A DNA stretch of 64,000 nt from Xenopus tropicalis (lineage: Eukaryota; Chordata; Amphibia; Anura; Pipidae), in assembly GCF_000004195.4 (NCBI RefSeq), contig NC_030683.2, forward strand, positions 52,527,358-52,591,357. Direction: 5' to 3'. The position numbers and the translations under genes were made by a program. Position 1 is the first letter of the stretch. Every line of letters starts with the position of its first letter. A model generated the notes under the pieces. The model saw only the letters and a program-made list of their open reading frames with translations. It made no database searches and was not told the origin of the DNA. Positions 24,401 to 36,065 of the stretch are shown here, piece by piece.

Positions 24401-27400
24401 AACCAATAACATTCTCTGAGCGTAATATTTACTGAAAAACACTAGGTTATTACCAAAACAACAATGGTTAGTGGCTGCTCAAACTGAATTTATGTTTTAG
24501 GTGCTAGTAGTGATGTTTTACTAAAAAATGCAATTTTAAATATAAAATATGTTAATGGATTGTCACATATGTTCAAAAATAAGATGTGTTTTTAGTCTTT
24601 TTTTTAAATTAAATCAATTCCATGCCCAAAGCAGAGAATGTCAAGGGGACTATAAAGGATAAAAACATGCCACAAACACTATAAAAACCACATGAGCACA
24701 TGGAGTACCTAAAAAATGTATAATATGTGCCTATTAACATAACATAAATACCTTCGGGACCTTTCCAAGGTTTCAGATCTCTGCTGGGAAAGGTTCAGTA
24801 CTGACAAACTTATTTATCTCTTTCGTCACTTTAATTATATTAAAGCCAAATAGTTTTCTTTTTTGGCATTCTCTATCAAAAAGTTTCCCAACATTTTTTT
24901 AAGTTGCTTGTGTTGTAGCCAGAGGAATGATAAACAAGCTTAAGCTTTCCACCAACAGATCTAGGCTGTGAGCCAGTGCTACAGGGAGATTTACAATGCA
25001 CTTGAGTAAAAAGCAATCACAATTAATAGCAATTTGTGCTGTGCTGTTCTGACCTGCTTCCCCACAGTCCCTGCTCACCTTGTAATTAAGAAATTCAATT
25101 TATGTCATCTATTAATGGGCAAAAAGTGTTTAAATTTACATTTGTGATGTTGCATGTGTCCAAAGTAAAGCAACCTTTCCCTTGTAAAAGGTAATAATAA
25201 TGGACTTTAGTTTAGTGGACAGAGGTGCATGTTCCCCATTAAAAGCTGCCAGGAATTATATCAATGCAAAATATATTTCTCAGATTTTACATAAAAACAG
25301 GGGTTCTACTGTATTCTTATTTGTGATATTCATTTTCTATTTTTTAGTTAAGAAAAAGTATATCAAGGGCAGACTATTATTAAGTTGGTCCTTTGCAAAA
25401 ATTATTCTACATATGCCATCACTCTTACATTGTTATGTTTCCTTTGTTCTAAAAAATATCCTTTCCCGCTTAGATTACTGCAATTTCCTACTAACCGGCC
25501 TCCCGGACTCCCACCTCTCTCCCCTGCAATCAATTTTAAACTCTGCTGCCAGGATCCTCCTGCTCTCTCCTAAGAGGGAACCTGTTCAGCCTCAATTAAA
25601 CTCTCTTGCATGGTTGCCTGTTAAGCAAAGGATAGCTTACAAAATCCTTCTACTAAAATTCAAAGCCCTTCACTCCTCTGCTCCTCACTACATTTCTTCA
25701 CTGGTCTCCCTGCATGTTCCTGGTCATCTCCTCCGCTCCTCTCAGAGCCTCCGTCTTTTTACACCATCCACATCCACTGCTCTCTCTCGTCTTAAACCTT
25801 TCTATCTCGCTGCTCCTTACCTCTGGAACTCTATCTCTGACCGGTTTGTGCATGTATGTTACCCAACCACTTAGATTGTAAGCTCTATGGGGCAGGGACC
25901 TCCTTCCTACTGTGTCTCATACCACACATATATATATATATATATATATTTATTGTATTTATTTATTATATCACTTGTCCTCCCTGTGTGTAATTTTGTA
26001 TTCTGTAAGATTTTACAGCACTGCGTACCCTTGTGGCGCTTTATAAATAAAGTTATACATACATACATACAAATAGGAAAATGTGCAATTTATAATTTAT
26101 GCACTTGTCATTTATACCCTGTCCGCTACCAATACCTAGGCTATTCTGGACATACAATAGAGTAAGACTATAAAATAGCCCTGTCCCAACCTAACCTTTG
26201 AACACTCTATAAAAGGAAAATCTGCCAAAGTTTATTTCTATATATTATAACATTAAATAAAGTATCATTTGACATAGTGAACAAAAGGGAATTTGATACA
26301 TTTATGGTATACTGATTCTCTTATTTTATTGCATATATCACTGTAGTGTGTCCTTGCACAAGAACATTCTTTTTCTCTTAACATTGTATCTATTCTAAAG
26401 GTTTTTCCTGTTTCATCCAATCTACCCCATTGCATCCCTTCCTCACTTTTTTTCCTGTGTCTCCCTTCAGTTTATTAATTCTTCCAGCTCCTCCCCATCT
26501 TTAGCACCGCCAATCTGCTTCCCCTACTAGTTTCTTTATTTATTCCACTCTTGTTATTTCAGTCTCCATCTTTTGAGTTAATTCACTTATTTTTCCCACA
26601 TGTATGTCCAAATTAATTAGTTCACTTTTGTTTCTCTTCCAAACCATTCAAATACAGAAATATCTGCATCACTCTGTACCCGATACATTCACTGGATAAC
26701 CATTAGTACATCTACCCCTCCCACTCTTCTGTCACCAATGTTCCCTCTTATTCTTTCTCGGCTATATACGCAAAGAAATATTGTTGTGCACACATTTTAA
26801 ACTTGTGTGAGCATTTTTAAAAACTATGTGCTCAGGTCAGAATAAATACATAACTTACATACAGTATTCACACAAAATTCTATATGCACACCACAATTAG
26901 TTGTGTGCGTTGGCCTCAAAATATGTATGCGCATGAACGAGCGCACAGCTTAGAGCATTGTCTGTTACTCTTCCTTTAAGAGAAATTATCTGCCCCACTT
27001 TTTCCCTTTCTCTAACCTGGTGCTTTTTTTCTCTGCTCCACTGAAAATAAAGTCAAACCTTTCTATGTAATGTACACCTTCTCTCACAAGCAATTACTTC
27101 CTCTGTATAAGGCACTTCTAATTCCTCGCTCTTTTCCAATTGCTTTAGCTTGGGATTTTCTCTTTCTAATTATGGAAGTTACCAGGAGCAGCAGTCTGTG
27201 TTTTGTAATGAAGAAATGTAGCTACGATCAATGTTTTAACTGTTTTACCTAGATAACGGTATATGGCGATTGCTGTTAATTTCATAAATGCACATTTTTT
27301 AATGTCTGGAAATGCATATTTAGTACCTTTGAGCAGGGGTTTTCAGATGTTTCCTATAAATAATATAAGGCACAAAGTTTTCAGTAACCACAGGAAAAAA

Positions 27401-28746
27401 GTTTGCTTTTAAACAAGTGACCAGACAACATAGAAAAAAAATAACTAATCTGCAAGTTAAAAAATAACTATTCTGCAAGTTAATTTATTGTACACTCTAG
27501 CCTAATGGGTTCAGTGCCATCATTAACATGAATACCTCCCCAAATTTTTTTTATATAGCGCAAATCTTTTAAAACACTTGGTGTAGTTTAGGTAGTCTAG
27601 ACAGAGCTCCACATGGAGCTGACCCAACAGTTTTGAAAAATAAACAGGTGCAACCTTGGTATTTAGCAAAATACAAAATGGTCAAAGGGTAAACATGCCA
27701 AAAAGTTATTAGGAGCATGGCCATTTTCTTCTTTTACTGGTGTCATTGACTTGGCTACCTTCCAACATGTGGCCACAAATTATTATACACAAAAGCCTTA
27801 AGTGCCTATATACAGTATGTATCAATATGCTAAAGCAAAACTGAATATCTTCTGTCGGATCCAACAAAAATACTTTAATCAGAGGTCAAATAAGTATGCA
27901 AAATGGGAGACCACATTTTGGCAATAGTACACATCACCCCACAACTCATCAAGTATAATCCCCCTTTCTTTTATTGTTTCCTGTTCTTCCATATTTAAAA
28001 AGCAACAGTTATGAAAGTGGGTCATGTGAAAAGTATGTTCATGCATGCCCAGAGCTAGCAGAACTGCATTAAATTCAGATATGGGAAAAATCTCTTTGGA
28101 TACAAACAGCTTAACCACTATTTTCCCCACTGTATCCCAAATAGATCATGAACTGACAGTGTGTATGTTGTTTAATAACAAAAGAAATGAACCTAAAGGC
28201 AGCTAAAGAAATACATTGAAATAAAATTCAGCACAAACCTCATGTTAAAAAAGAGGAAATGGTGCAATAATTAATATCAGTCCCTTTTTTGCTTGTAAAA
28301 TGTATTTTAATTTCCAGTTAGCAGATGCTTTAAGAGAGAAACAAATATTTAATTGATGATTATTTACAGAATTATATTTCTGTCTCTTCTGCTAATGTTA
28401 CTTATGCTGCATGAATGCAGTACAGACGGTTTTCCAACGCTTTCTCTGAAATCAGATTATAAACTACTCAGAAGTTAATCCTGTGGCACAGAAAGCAGCA
28501 GCACAAAGGAACTCAAGAAAAATCTAATATTTAATAAAATATAGACAAGACAACTAGGAACACATGGGGAGCTAACACAGTTCTGCATTGTACATAGATA
28601 TAAGGTAGAAAATGACTATACCTGAGGTTACTGGGAGGGTCACTGCGAGAGTAAAAGGTACAGCTGCACTGAGAAGGGCACGAAAGGCAAAAAGAAAACA
28701 GATTCCCCAAACCTAGGTAGTAGAAGATGCCCAAGGAGATCCACAT
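20693..28746 (-). CDS. lrit1: LRIT1, leucine-rich repeat, Ig-like and transmembrane domain protein 1 (whole gene, five coding exons)
   Basis: The coding exons are 28746-28622, 23313-22847, 22741-22436, 21729-21553 and 21468-20693. They total 1851 nt, or 616 aa plus stop, against about 623 in human. The order is signal peptide and LRRNT (1-50), LRRs (about 60-185), LRRCT (202-252), Ig domain (C276, W288, C329), a linker, FN3 (422-507), a membrane helix (519-541) and a cytoplasmic tail ending NEFFC, like the NEYFC end of mammalian LRIT1. It is a type I membrane protein. From the literature, LRIT1 (also called PAL) is found in photoreceptors, where it tunes cone synaptic transmission with postsynaptic mGluR6 partners. 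The start has the strong context CACCATG. It is adjacent to LRIT2 in the same orientation and divergent from RGR. Confidence 0.96.
21553..21729 (-). CDS. lrit1: LRIT1 coding exon 4: second half of the Ig domain
   Basis: The exon is 177 nt. The acceptor TTTTAAAG|TG gives VHQEISSEGMSW, then DSGEYICKAKNNVG with the closing Ig cysteine (329). It ends in phase 1 at AAAG|GTATGT. The next intron is 84 bp. Confidence 0.95.
22436..22741 (-). CDS. lrit1: LRIT1 coding exon 3: LRRCT and first half of the Ig domain
   Basis: The exon is 306 nt and opens GLQDNPWQCDC (LRRCT), with further LRRCT cysteines at 233 and 252, then STVLLRCG and ELSWRRTDG of the Ig domain. The donor is AACAG|GTATTC, phase 1, the same Ig position and phase as LRIT2 intron 2. 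Confidence 0.95.
22847..23313 (-). CDS. lrit1: LRIT1 coding exon 2: LRR block
   Basis: The acceptor ATAACAG|A restores R-E-V-L-C-N-D-P-E-M, the conserved LRRNT exit. The exon is 467 nt and encodes LRRs such as LQELRLDGNDL, LRLLDLHNNEL and ITYLDISSNKL, then LPQELIASW. It ends in phase 1 at CCTGG|GTAAGA. The next intron is only 105 bp. Confidence 0.95.
23403..23911. mobile_element. T2/Kolobok-type MITE, 509 bp, in LRIT1 intron 1
   Basis: TTAAAGGACAATGAAAG at the left and (reverse complement) TTAAAGGAGAATGCAAG at the right are inverted ends starting at the TTAA target. It lies 90 bp upstream of exon 2 in the gene's orientation. Confidence 0.85.
25430..26070 (+). pseudogene. L2-like LINE: C-terminal reverse transcriptase and 3' tail
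   Basis: The plus strand reads LDYCNFLLTGLPDSHLS, then LQSILNSAARILL, LAWLPVKQRIAYKILLLKFK and ALHSSAPHYISSLV, the thumb/C-terminal blocks of L2-type RTs. A stop near 25874 is followed by a 3' UTR with (TA)n (25927-25950), GCGCTTTATAAATAAAG and a terminal ATAC microsatellite (26055-26070). It is 5'-truncated and lies antisense in LRIT1 intron 1. The first 70 codons of the frame, before about 25430, are not LINE-like. Confidence 0.85.
26071..28621. other. LRIT1 intron 1, part next to exon 1
   Basis: This is AT-rich intronic DNA. The part 26750-26965 (CGCAAAGAAATATTGTTG through GCGCATGAACGAGCGC) has the look of an old dispersed repeat but no clear ends. No exon was recognised. Confidence 0.35.
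28622..28746 (-). CDS. lrit1: LRIT1 coding exon 1: signal peptide and LRRNT
   Basis: It begins MWISLGIFYYLGLGNLFSF, then CLSCPSQCSC, the LRRNT cysteines. It is 125 nt, phase 2, with donor CTCAG|GTATAG. The following intron is 5.3 kb and holds a T2 MITE and a LINE fragment. Confidence 0.92.
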
Positions 28747-30578
28747 GGTGACCTAACCATGAGTTGGACCTTTGGGGACAGGATGATATTCTCTTGCAGG
28801 GCCTGGTCACATTTTCTTAAGATCTCTTCCGCTTCCAGTCACAGAGTGATGCTTTAGCTGCAGATCAGTCCTTCAGATAAAATAGGATGGACAAGGAGAT
28901 TAGCGAGGGGACTGTTTATCTTCCTGTGATGGCCTATGGCTTCATGGGAAATCAGAAATGTATAGAAGCTACAGTAAATTAAAAATGAAAATGCATAAGA
29001 GGATTTTGTATTTTAAATATGTAAATCGCACATGCAGAAAATCCGCAATCAAGCAGAGTATCCAGAATAAGAAAAAGAAATGCTTATTTTATGCAAGTAA
29101 AGAGTAATTTGTATAATAACTAAAAATAAATCCTAAAGCAGCGTAAATGTAAAACCATGCTTCATTTTATATATCTATTATATATATATATATAATAGAT
29201 ATATATATATATAGCAGATTCTCTAATAGAACCCTCTTAGGAGGGGTGAGATAAATGGGGTAGTTGGAAAAATTAGGCCTCTGCTCCACCAACAAGGTTT
29301 AGAGTTGTGTAGTTCACCCAGTGATATCCACCAAGTGTAGGGACTCTAGTAGGAACTTTAGTGGGTAGGGAATTTTCTGTATAATCCCTTGGAGCACCCT
29401 TGAGGCAGCCTGAATATGTTCAGTTTACTGAGAATTAATTACTGAATATAAGTAGTTCAAGCAATAAAACAAATTAAAATAAGCTTACACAACAAAGACT
29501 AATTACCTTCATAAATTAACATTCTAGAATACCTAGGTATTATTATGTGAGGTCAGTTTTCATAAAAAAGTGACTGTTTAGTTAGTCACAGCACAAATGT
29601 AGTTTATTAAAAAAAATAATCAAACATGACTTACAGGGATGGATCAATCAGGGTAACCAAGGGTACATTAACCAATAAATCCTGACCACTGCTGGTTGTC
29701 TGATGGCACAAGTGTACTAAGTATAACCACAGCAACCCAAAGAATAGAGCAAAATAAATAAATTTTGTTTAAAAAACAATTCAAGGTTGCTTGATAGCTG
29801 ACTTCTCTTGGCGTAAATAGTTATTACAGTTGTGTGGGCTATTGATACTGATCGTTTGCAGAGTATAAAAAGTATAAATTCATGGTGGTCTTAATTAAGG
29901 ACTCTTATTGTCAAAAAATTTTGGTGAACTTGGTGGGGAAACAATTTTTATTTTGATGATAGGTGTCCTTTATGACAATGATTCTTTCATGTCTAAAAGA
30001 TAGTGTTATGGGGCCTAGCACATTGCTATTATTTATTGAAATGAAACAAACTTTCAAGAAATATGAATTTGACTGACTGAAGTAACAGTCCCAATAAAGT
30101 TTTCAGATTGAACTCATCACTGAAACCATGCTTGGTTTCACTCAAATGAATAAGAGATGACATTTATTCCACAATAAATGAATCATACAATGGGCCCTTA
30201 TACTGTACTAGGAGAGGGCTGGTCTGTGCCCTCCAATGGTGAGATCTGCACCTTAAGCTGTACTTTCTATCTGGCTCTAAGTACTCTCTGCATAAGCACT
30301 TAAGGAGTGCACTCTTCCGCCCTTTAGTACTATTGAACATCTGTCTGGGGTCTTTAGATATCCAGATTAACCTATAACACTATAGGGGTCATTTACAATG
30401 CAGGACACAGTGTGCAAAATGCAAAAAATGCTTCCATCGGGCTTTAGAGCACAGAGACCTACAGAGAACAGAGATCTACAGCTTGCCCCTTGGATGGATC
30501 ACTGCCTATTTACAAAATAATTAAAATTTTTCTTTAAATCCAAAAACAAACTATTAGCTCAAAAAATAAGAAATATGA
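28747..30578. other. LRIT1 5' flank
   Basis: This is the likely promoter side of LRIT1; no TATA box was fixed. A palindromic (TA)n block lies at 29168-29214. The part 29220-30390 has a mixed character that may be a decayed LTR-type repeat, without terminal repeats that could be confirmed. Confidence 0.3.
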
Positions 30579-31184
30579 GGGCTGAGTCACTAAAGTGCGT
30601 TAAAACGTGCGATATTTATTGCATGCGTTAAAAATTTTATAGCGTCTTATTTTTTGTGTCTTAACGCACGATTCACTAGGATATTTGCGTTAATTTAGAC
30701 ACGATGTTGTTTGCGTTATTTAAGTTGCGAAGACTATATTCGTGCGGTATTTGACACAACGCACGCTAATTAACACAGCACGCTACTTGTTGCACGCTAA
30801 TTAATGCACGTGCACTACTTATCGCGCACATGCCATATTAGCCATACACCCCATTACATTCGTAAAACTACCTTTTTTTTTAAAATGACCATTTCCCTGC
30901 AAACTGGAGGCTACATCACTCTAGGGCCAACACAGACTTGAATAAATCACACTGCAAAGTCCTTATTGTGTTGCCAAAAGCTCACGAACTGTACTTTTCT
31001 ATAATTACCACCTGCTCCAAGTAAGTGTTAATTTTTGCATGGACTAATGCAATATTTAGCGTGTCTAAGTGTTTGTGAATCATGCGTTAGTATTATTTCT
31101 GCGCGCTAATTAACGCAATGTGATAAAATTAACACATGCGGTTGCGCGCTAATTAACGCACGCGATATGCGACTTAACGCACAT
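30579..31184. mobile_element. Palindromic Harbinger-like element, copy 2 (right end lost)
   Basis: The left end GGGCTGAGTCACTAAAGTGC matches the termini at 14708 and 42395. The GCG-rich arms (AACGCACG and relatives) and the core (CATTTCCCTGCAAACTGGAG, inverted relative to the other two copies) are present. The right terminus is replaced at about 31185 by a hairpin-rich repeat. Confidence 0.78.
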
Positions 31185-31387
31185 GTAGCCGATATACGCA
31201 TGAAAACGCGCGAGAATGCAAAGTCTCGCGTTTTCATGCGTATATCGGCTACATGTGCCTGCACCCGAGCGTATCTCATTCATTCCGGTGCAGGCACAAG
31301 TAGCAGGCGTAGGGCTGAATTTTCGGCAAGCGTTTTTCCGCTTGCCGAAAAAATCAGCCCTACGCCTGGTGTGGCATCAGCCTAAAG
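31185..31387. repeat. Three consecutive long hairpins (MITE fragment)
   Basis: Arms about 30 bp long around AGCCGATATACGCATGAAAA pair across 31185-31255. GTGCCTGCACC pairs with GGTGCAGGCAC (31254-31297). GGCGTAGGGCTGA pairs with TCAGCCCTACGCC, with TTTCGGCAAGCG inside (31307-31370). The end GGTGTGGCATCAGCCTAA looks like an inverted TTAGGCTGATGCCACACC terminus. The left terminus is absent, so it is a truncated palindromic transposon. Confidence 0.7.
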
Positions 31388-32437
31388 GTGCATCTTCTCC
31401 AAGCCTAGCACAGCACTATTTCCCCACCAGCAATACAGTGGAGCACAGTAAGAGACTGGTGAAAAAAAGCCTCACAGCTTTATACAATAAGCCAGTCAGA
31501 ATTCAGGGAGTGAGCATTCTTTGCATGGTGGCTTATCATGATAAACACCTGGGCCAGACAGTCTTTGGTTATTTCAGGGGCTACCAGAATTTTTAAAATT
31601 TATATTATGATATGGTTGGTAAAGGCAGTCTGCTTGCTTTATGTATTACATAGCACATACATCGCATAGATAAGCTTTGCATTAACATTTTTGACATTCC
31701 ACATTCAAGTCTTTTTGCCCTCCCAACACACACGTGATTGCATTGTAAAATGTAAAAGGCAGTTGATCATTTGGATTATTTTATTTAGACTAATACTGCC
31801 ACAATTTACTTACCACCCATAGACATGGAAAACGTTCAGTGCTGTAAAGAAACCAGTATGAAAAAATGTCATCAAGTCCATTATCTCCTTTTATTATTTT
31901 ATTTACGTAAATATGCAGTAACTGCCCAAGTAAAGACATGCATGGGAATGCTTTGCTGATATATCAAAACTGTAGAAAATGTAACCAATCAAGTGTTCAG
32001 CAGTGATGGCTGCTTAATGCAGGTGAGCAGGTGAGATAAAAGAAGCAGAAGTAGCAGAATAAAAGCAGTGGGTGAATTTAATAAGTACTAGGGCTCTATT
32101 TATTATGAGCTGGAAAGGAGAAAAGCTGGATAAGAGCAAAGGCCAATTAGAAGGGGATTACTGGAAATAGTGTTAGAAGCCATATGTAAGAAGTGCATGG
32201 ATTCAGGTATTTGCTATTGTCAGCATGCTATATACCCTCTCTCTCTCTCTTTCTCTATCCCTTGTTATCTCTCTCTCCCCTACAAGCTTATAAATATTAA
32301 AATCCTCTAGTCACAAGATTTTCCTTATAAACCTGACACTATATGACTAGCCTTCTTTTGTTAATCTTTAATTTGTGTAGTTTCCTTACACCTCCAGAAA
32401 AAAATACCTAAAGCTGTAACAACTGATCTTAAATTAT

Positions 32438-32820
32438 TTAAAGGGGACCTGTCACCCTAAGAAATAATTCCAAATGTATTTCTATCATTTTAGTTGAGCA
32501 AAATAAACTTAACTTACACTATATAAATCATATAAATCTTGTTTTCATCAGTCTTGAAATTACATAATCACAGCAAGCAGGCAGGTGCCATTTTGTGGAC
32601 ACTGTTATAAAGGCAAGCTTTGCATCATGCCAAAATCTTGTTTATGTGATCGAATAGAGGGCCAGATGTCCATGCCCATGCCAATGCACTGGATACACAA
32701 TTAGATGGTGAGGAGGGAAGGGGAAAAGTGAGAATTGCAGTGACATCTAGGAAGTGCTGAATAGAAAGTTTTTGTCTGCCTCGCCTCTACCCAGAAAAAG
32801 CCATTGTAGATCTAGGCTAG
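32438..32820. mobile_element. T2/Kolobok-type element, only one end visible
   Basis: TTAAAGGGGACCTGTCACCC at 32438 is a T2-type terminus. No inverted partner was found before the next element at 32906, so the right boundary is a guess. Confidence 0.5.
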
Positions 32821-32905
32821 TTTCCCGAAGGACTTCCTTGATGCCTTTTTATCCACTTATCTCTTGGCCCATTCTCCTTCATGAACTACCATCATATTTT
32901 TTCCA

Positions 32906-33547
32906 TTAAAGGACATGTAAAGCCTACATTTGCCTACAATGTATATCAGTTGGGCATGTCTCCCCACCCAAATGGCATTATTTGTACTACATATATCCCC
33001 TCCGCTTGCCAGCACCATCACATTTTCTTAAACCAAATAGCAGCCTTCACCCGGTGGCCATTTTTCCTCTGATACATAATCAGTTACATTTAAATCTGCA
33101 AACAGCATACACACACACACAGACCCTTATTCAGCATACATTTCATCAAGAATACAGGGCTCACACAGGCAGAACTGTCTGATCAAAGTTCTGCTTTGTT
33201 TGAGCTGAGCTCAAGAGAGGAGGTTAGGGAAAAAAACTAAAGCAGACAGCTAGAGCTGAGTTTCTATGGGAACCAGCAATGCCATCTCTTCACTGGCTGC
33301 TAGACTGGGGGGTGTGTTTAGTAATCTGAGCTTAGAACAAATGAGCATGTCTGGCAAGCCAGAAATCAAAGTAAATTCCCAAGAGAGGGGCTGAGTGGGT
33401 TACAGGAGCAGAAGGAAATCTAAGTGATTAAGGGGATGTTGCAGCCTTACTATTAACCTCTGGATAAAAAATGTGGCAGGTATTGAAAGATTGCAAAGAG
33501 GCTGTTCACTGATTACATTTTTGTGTGTGGGTTTACATATCCTTTAA
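32906..33547. mobile_element. T2/Kolobok-type MITE, 642 bp
   Basis: TTAAAGGACATGTAAAGCC on the left and (reverse complement) TTAAAGGATATGTAAACCC on the right, with TTAA at both edges. A short (CA)n run lies at about 33107-33121. It adjoins the truncated 3' side of the gypsy element. Confidence 0.83.
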
Positions 33548-33624
33548 GCATCATAGGACCCATTTACTATGAGCTAGATAAAAATGCAGTTCCTGTGGTA
33601 TGCCATGTCTTGCAAAGATAGCCT

Positions 33625-33905
33625 TTAAGCTGGCCACACACCATTCAGGGCTGAATCAGCAGATAAGGAGGTAGAAACAATTGGATTTCTACCTCCTTCT
33701 GCCGATTCAGAGCTGAAGGGAGATTTTGGTCAGGCGCCTTCTATGGCGCCCGATCAAAATTTTCAAACTGGTCCGATCGGCGAGTCGGCCGATATCAGCA
33801 GCTTCCTGCGATATCGGTCGACTCGCCGACATACCATACACGCACCGAATATCGTACGAAACGAGGTTTCGTACGATATTATCGGTGCGTGTATGGCCAC
33901 CTTAA
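33625..33905. mobile_element. TTAA-flanked palindromic MITE, 281 bp, inside gypsy integrase
   Basis: TTAAGCTGGCCACACACC and (reverse complement) TTAAGGTGGCCATACACG are inverted ends. TTAA occurs at 33625-33628 and 33902-33905. The interior holds hairpins (ATATCGTACGAAAC/GTTTCGTACGATAT). The integrase frame stops at one edge and resumes at the other, which confirms both boundaries. Confidence 0.9.
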
Positions 33906-35054
33906 GTCTTGCAATAACTGAATTTGCTAATTTGTCAGACAGTCGAAGCACCTCTGGGTATCTTGAGAAGTAATCAATCCCAAGCAGGTATGAATGTCCA
34001 TAAAGGTCAAATATATCTGCAGCAAGCTTAGTCCATGGCATGCTGGGTATATCATGGGTAAGTACTTGTTCCTTCACATTGCTGGGCAGCATTACTTGGC
34101 ATGTGTTGCAAGTGCTTACTCCTAGTTCAATATCTTTTCCCATATTTGGCCTATACATGAGCATTCTGGCTTGCGCTTTTGACCTCTGAATCCCTTGGTG
34201 TGCGACATGCAGTCTTTGAATCATATGTGGCCTGCAGCTTTTAGGAATTAGAAATTTGTCACCTATCATTACCAAGCTATCTTCTATATGAATGTCGTGT
34301 CTCAAAGGCCAATATGGCTGTACTACTTTGACAGCTGACCTTTTCCAGCTTGGCCATCCATTGCTGTGTGTTTGTTCCAACAGCAGACACAACAGCTCTG
34401 TGTCTGCCTCAGTTGCATTTTTCAGTTCTTGCAGAAGGTGCTGTGGGAGGGCCATAGCAACATCAAGGGAATAGACAACTTTCTCATTTTCAAAGTCAAT
34501 GTCAGTGTCCATGTCAGCAAGCTGTACAATCGAAGCTCTGGACAATGCACCTGGTATCAGCATGTCCTTTCCAGCAGTGTAGACTACGTAAAAATCATAT
34601 TTCTGTAGCTGAAGTAGCATTCGCTGCAGTCTCGCAGGAGCCTTACTTTGGGCTTTGTAACAATGGCTTCTAAAGGTTTGTGATCTGATTGTACTGCTAC
34701 TGACAGTAAAAACACATACTGATGGAACATTTTAAATGCAAACACAATGGCAAGGAGCTCCTTTTCAATTTGGGCATAGTTCTGTTCAGTCTTTGTCAAG
34801 GCTCTGGATGCATAGATGACAGGTTTGTTTTTTTGCATAAGACATGCTCCCAGTCCATCTTTAGTGGCATCTGCATGTACTTCAACTGGTTCTCTAGTAT
34901 CAAAGAAGGAGAGCACTGGTGCACACACTAGTGCATCTTTTAGTTTTTGAAAGGCATCCTGCTGTTTAGGAGAGGAGCAGTTATACTTGCTTCATGTGGA
35001 ATGTACTGTGCAAGATAGCAAGTCATACCTAGCAGCCTCTGCAAACTTTTTCTG
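33906..35054 (-). pseudogene. gypsy RNase H and integrase
   Basis: The part 34928-34700 gives VHADATKDGLGACLMQ, YASRALTKTEQNYAQIEKEL and SDHKPLEAI, the RNase H domain. The part 34620-33906 gives the integrase HHCC zinc finger (H-x3-H then CNTCQ) and the first core strand (AADIFDLYGHSYLLGIDYFSRY). The core is cut at a TTAA by the MITE 33625-33905; a short continuation lies at 33624-33590. A frameshift separates RNase H from integrase near 34600. Confidence 0.88.
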
Positions 35055-36065
35055 TCAAGTGGGCTTGGCATTTCTTGCCTTCACTTTGTCAGGGTCAGGC
35101 ATGACTCCCTCACTGGAAATAATACGCCCCATGTAATGCACTTTGCTTACTTGATACTGAAGTTTGTCTTTGTTGAACTTTACATGCAGTTTGCACGCTC
35201 TGTCCATTACTCTTTGTAAGATGGCATCATGTTCCTCTTTAGAGTTGCTAGCAATGATCATATCATCAGCAATAATATGGACACCTTCAATATCCCCAAA
35301 GGATTCAAAATTCTTTTGCTGAAACACTTCACTTGCAGATCTGATGCCAAATGGGAGCCGATGGAATTTGTACCGTCCCCATGGAGTGTTAAAGGTGCAC
35401 AAGTCAGCAGATTCACTGTCAAGCTTGATTTGCCAGTATCCATCTTTTTCATCCAAGATAGTAAACAGCCTTTTCCCTGCTAAATTGCTTATTACATCCT
35501 CAGGTGTTGGGATGGAGAAGTGCTGTCTTAATATAGCTTTATTTAGGTCCCTGGGGTCCAAACACACCCTCAGTGATCCATTTTTCTTTTCTGTAATGAC
35601 AAGACTGTTCACCCAAGCAGTGGGCTTAGTTACTTTGCTGACCACACCTTGCTGTTCAAGACTGTCAATAGAACACTTTAGCTTTTCTTTAATAGTATAT
35701 GGTATTTTACGACAGCCATGTATTACAGGGGGAACTGTGGGGTCTGTAAAAATGTGGTGTGTACCAGGAAATTCTCCCAGCCCCTCAAAAACATCTGCAT
35801 ATTGGTCTAGTAGCTGATCTTTAGTTGTAGGTGCAGACTTGGAAAGCTCACAGAGTTTTCTTAGCAGATCCAGCTGAACACAGGCTTGCTTTCCTAAGAG
35901 AGGGACATCTGACACATTTGTTACAAAAAAGGTTAACTCAGCTTTTTTGAGTGGGGCTTGAGCAGTGAGTGTTACAACCCCTTCTGGTTTAATGCGTTCT
36001 CCCCCATATGCAATAAGCATTGTGTCTGTATGCTTTACACGGACACCTGACATTTTGCAAAGCAC
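35055..36065 (-). pseudogene. gypsy reverse transcriptase
   Basis: The frame covers the fingers-palm region: LRVCLDPRDLNKAI, TILDEKDGYWQI, FHRLPFGIRSA and the catalytic box ADD (in HIIADDMII). The connection to RNase H is broken by a frameshift near 35055, after PDPDKVKA. Confidence 0.9.

Noticed and set aside
25200..25430. First part of the 224-codon frame before the L2-like RT
   Set aside because: Only the sequence from about 25430 resembles RT; the earlier part is chance open frame in AT-rich DNA.
31167..31596. Open frames of 72 and 126 codons over the hairpins
   Set aside because: Palindromic repeat sequence with no protein similarity seen.
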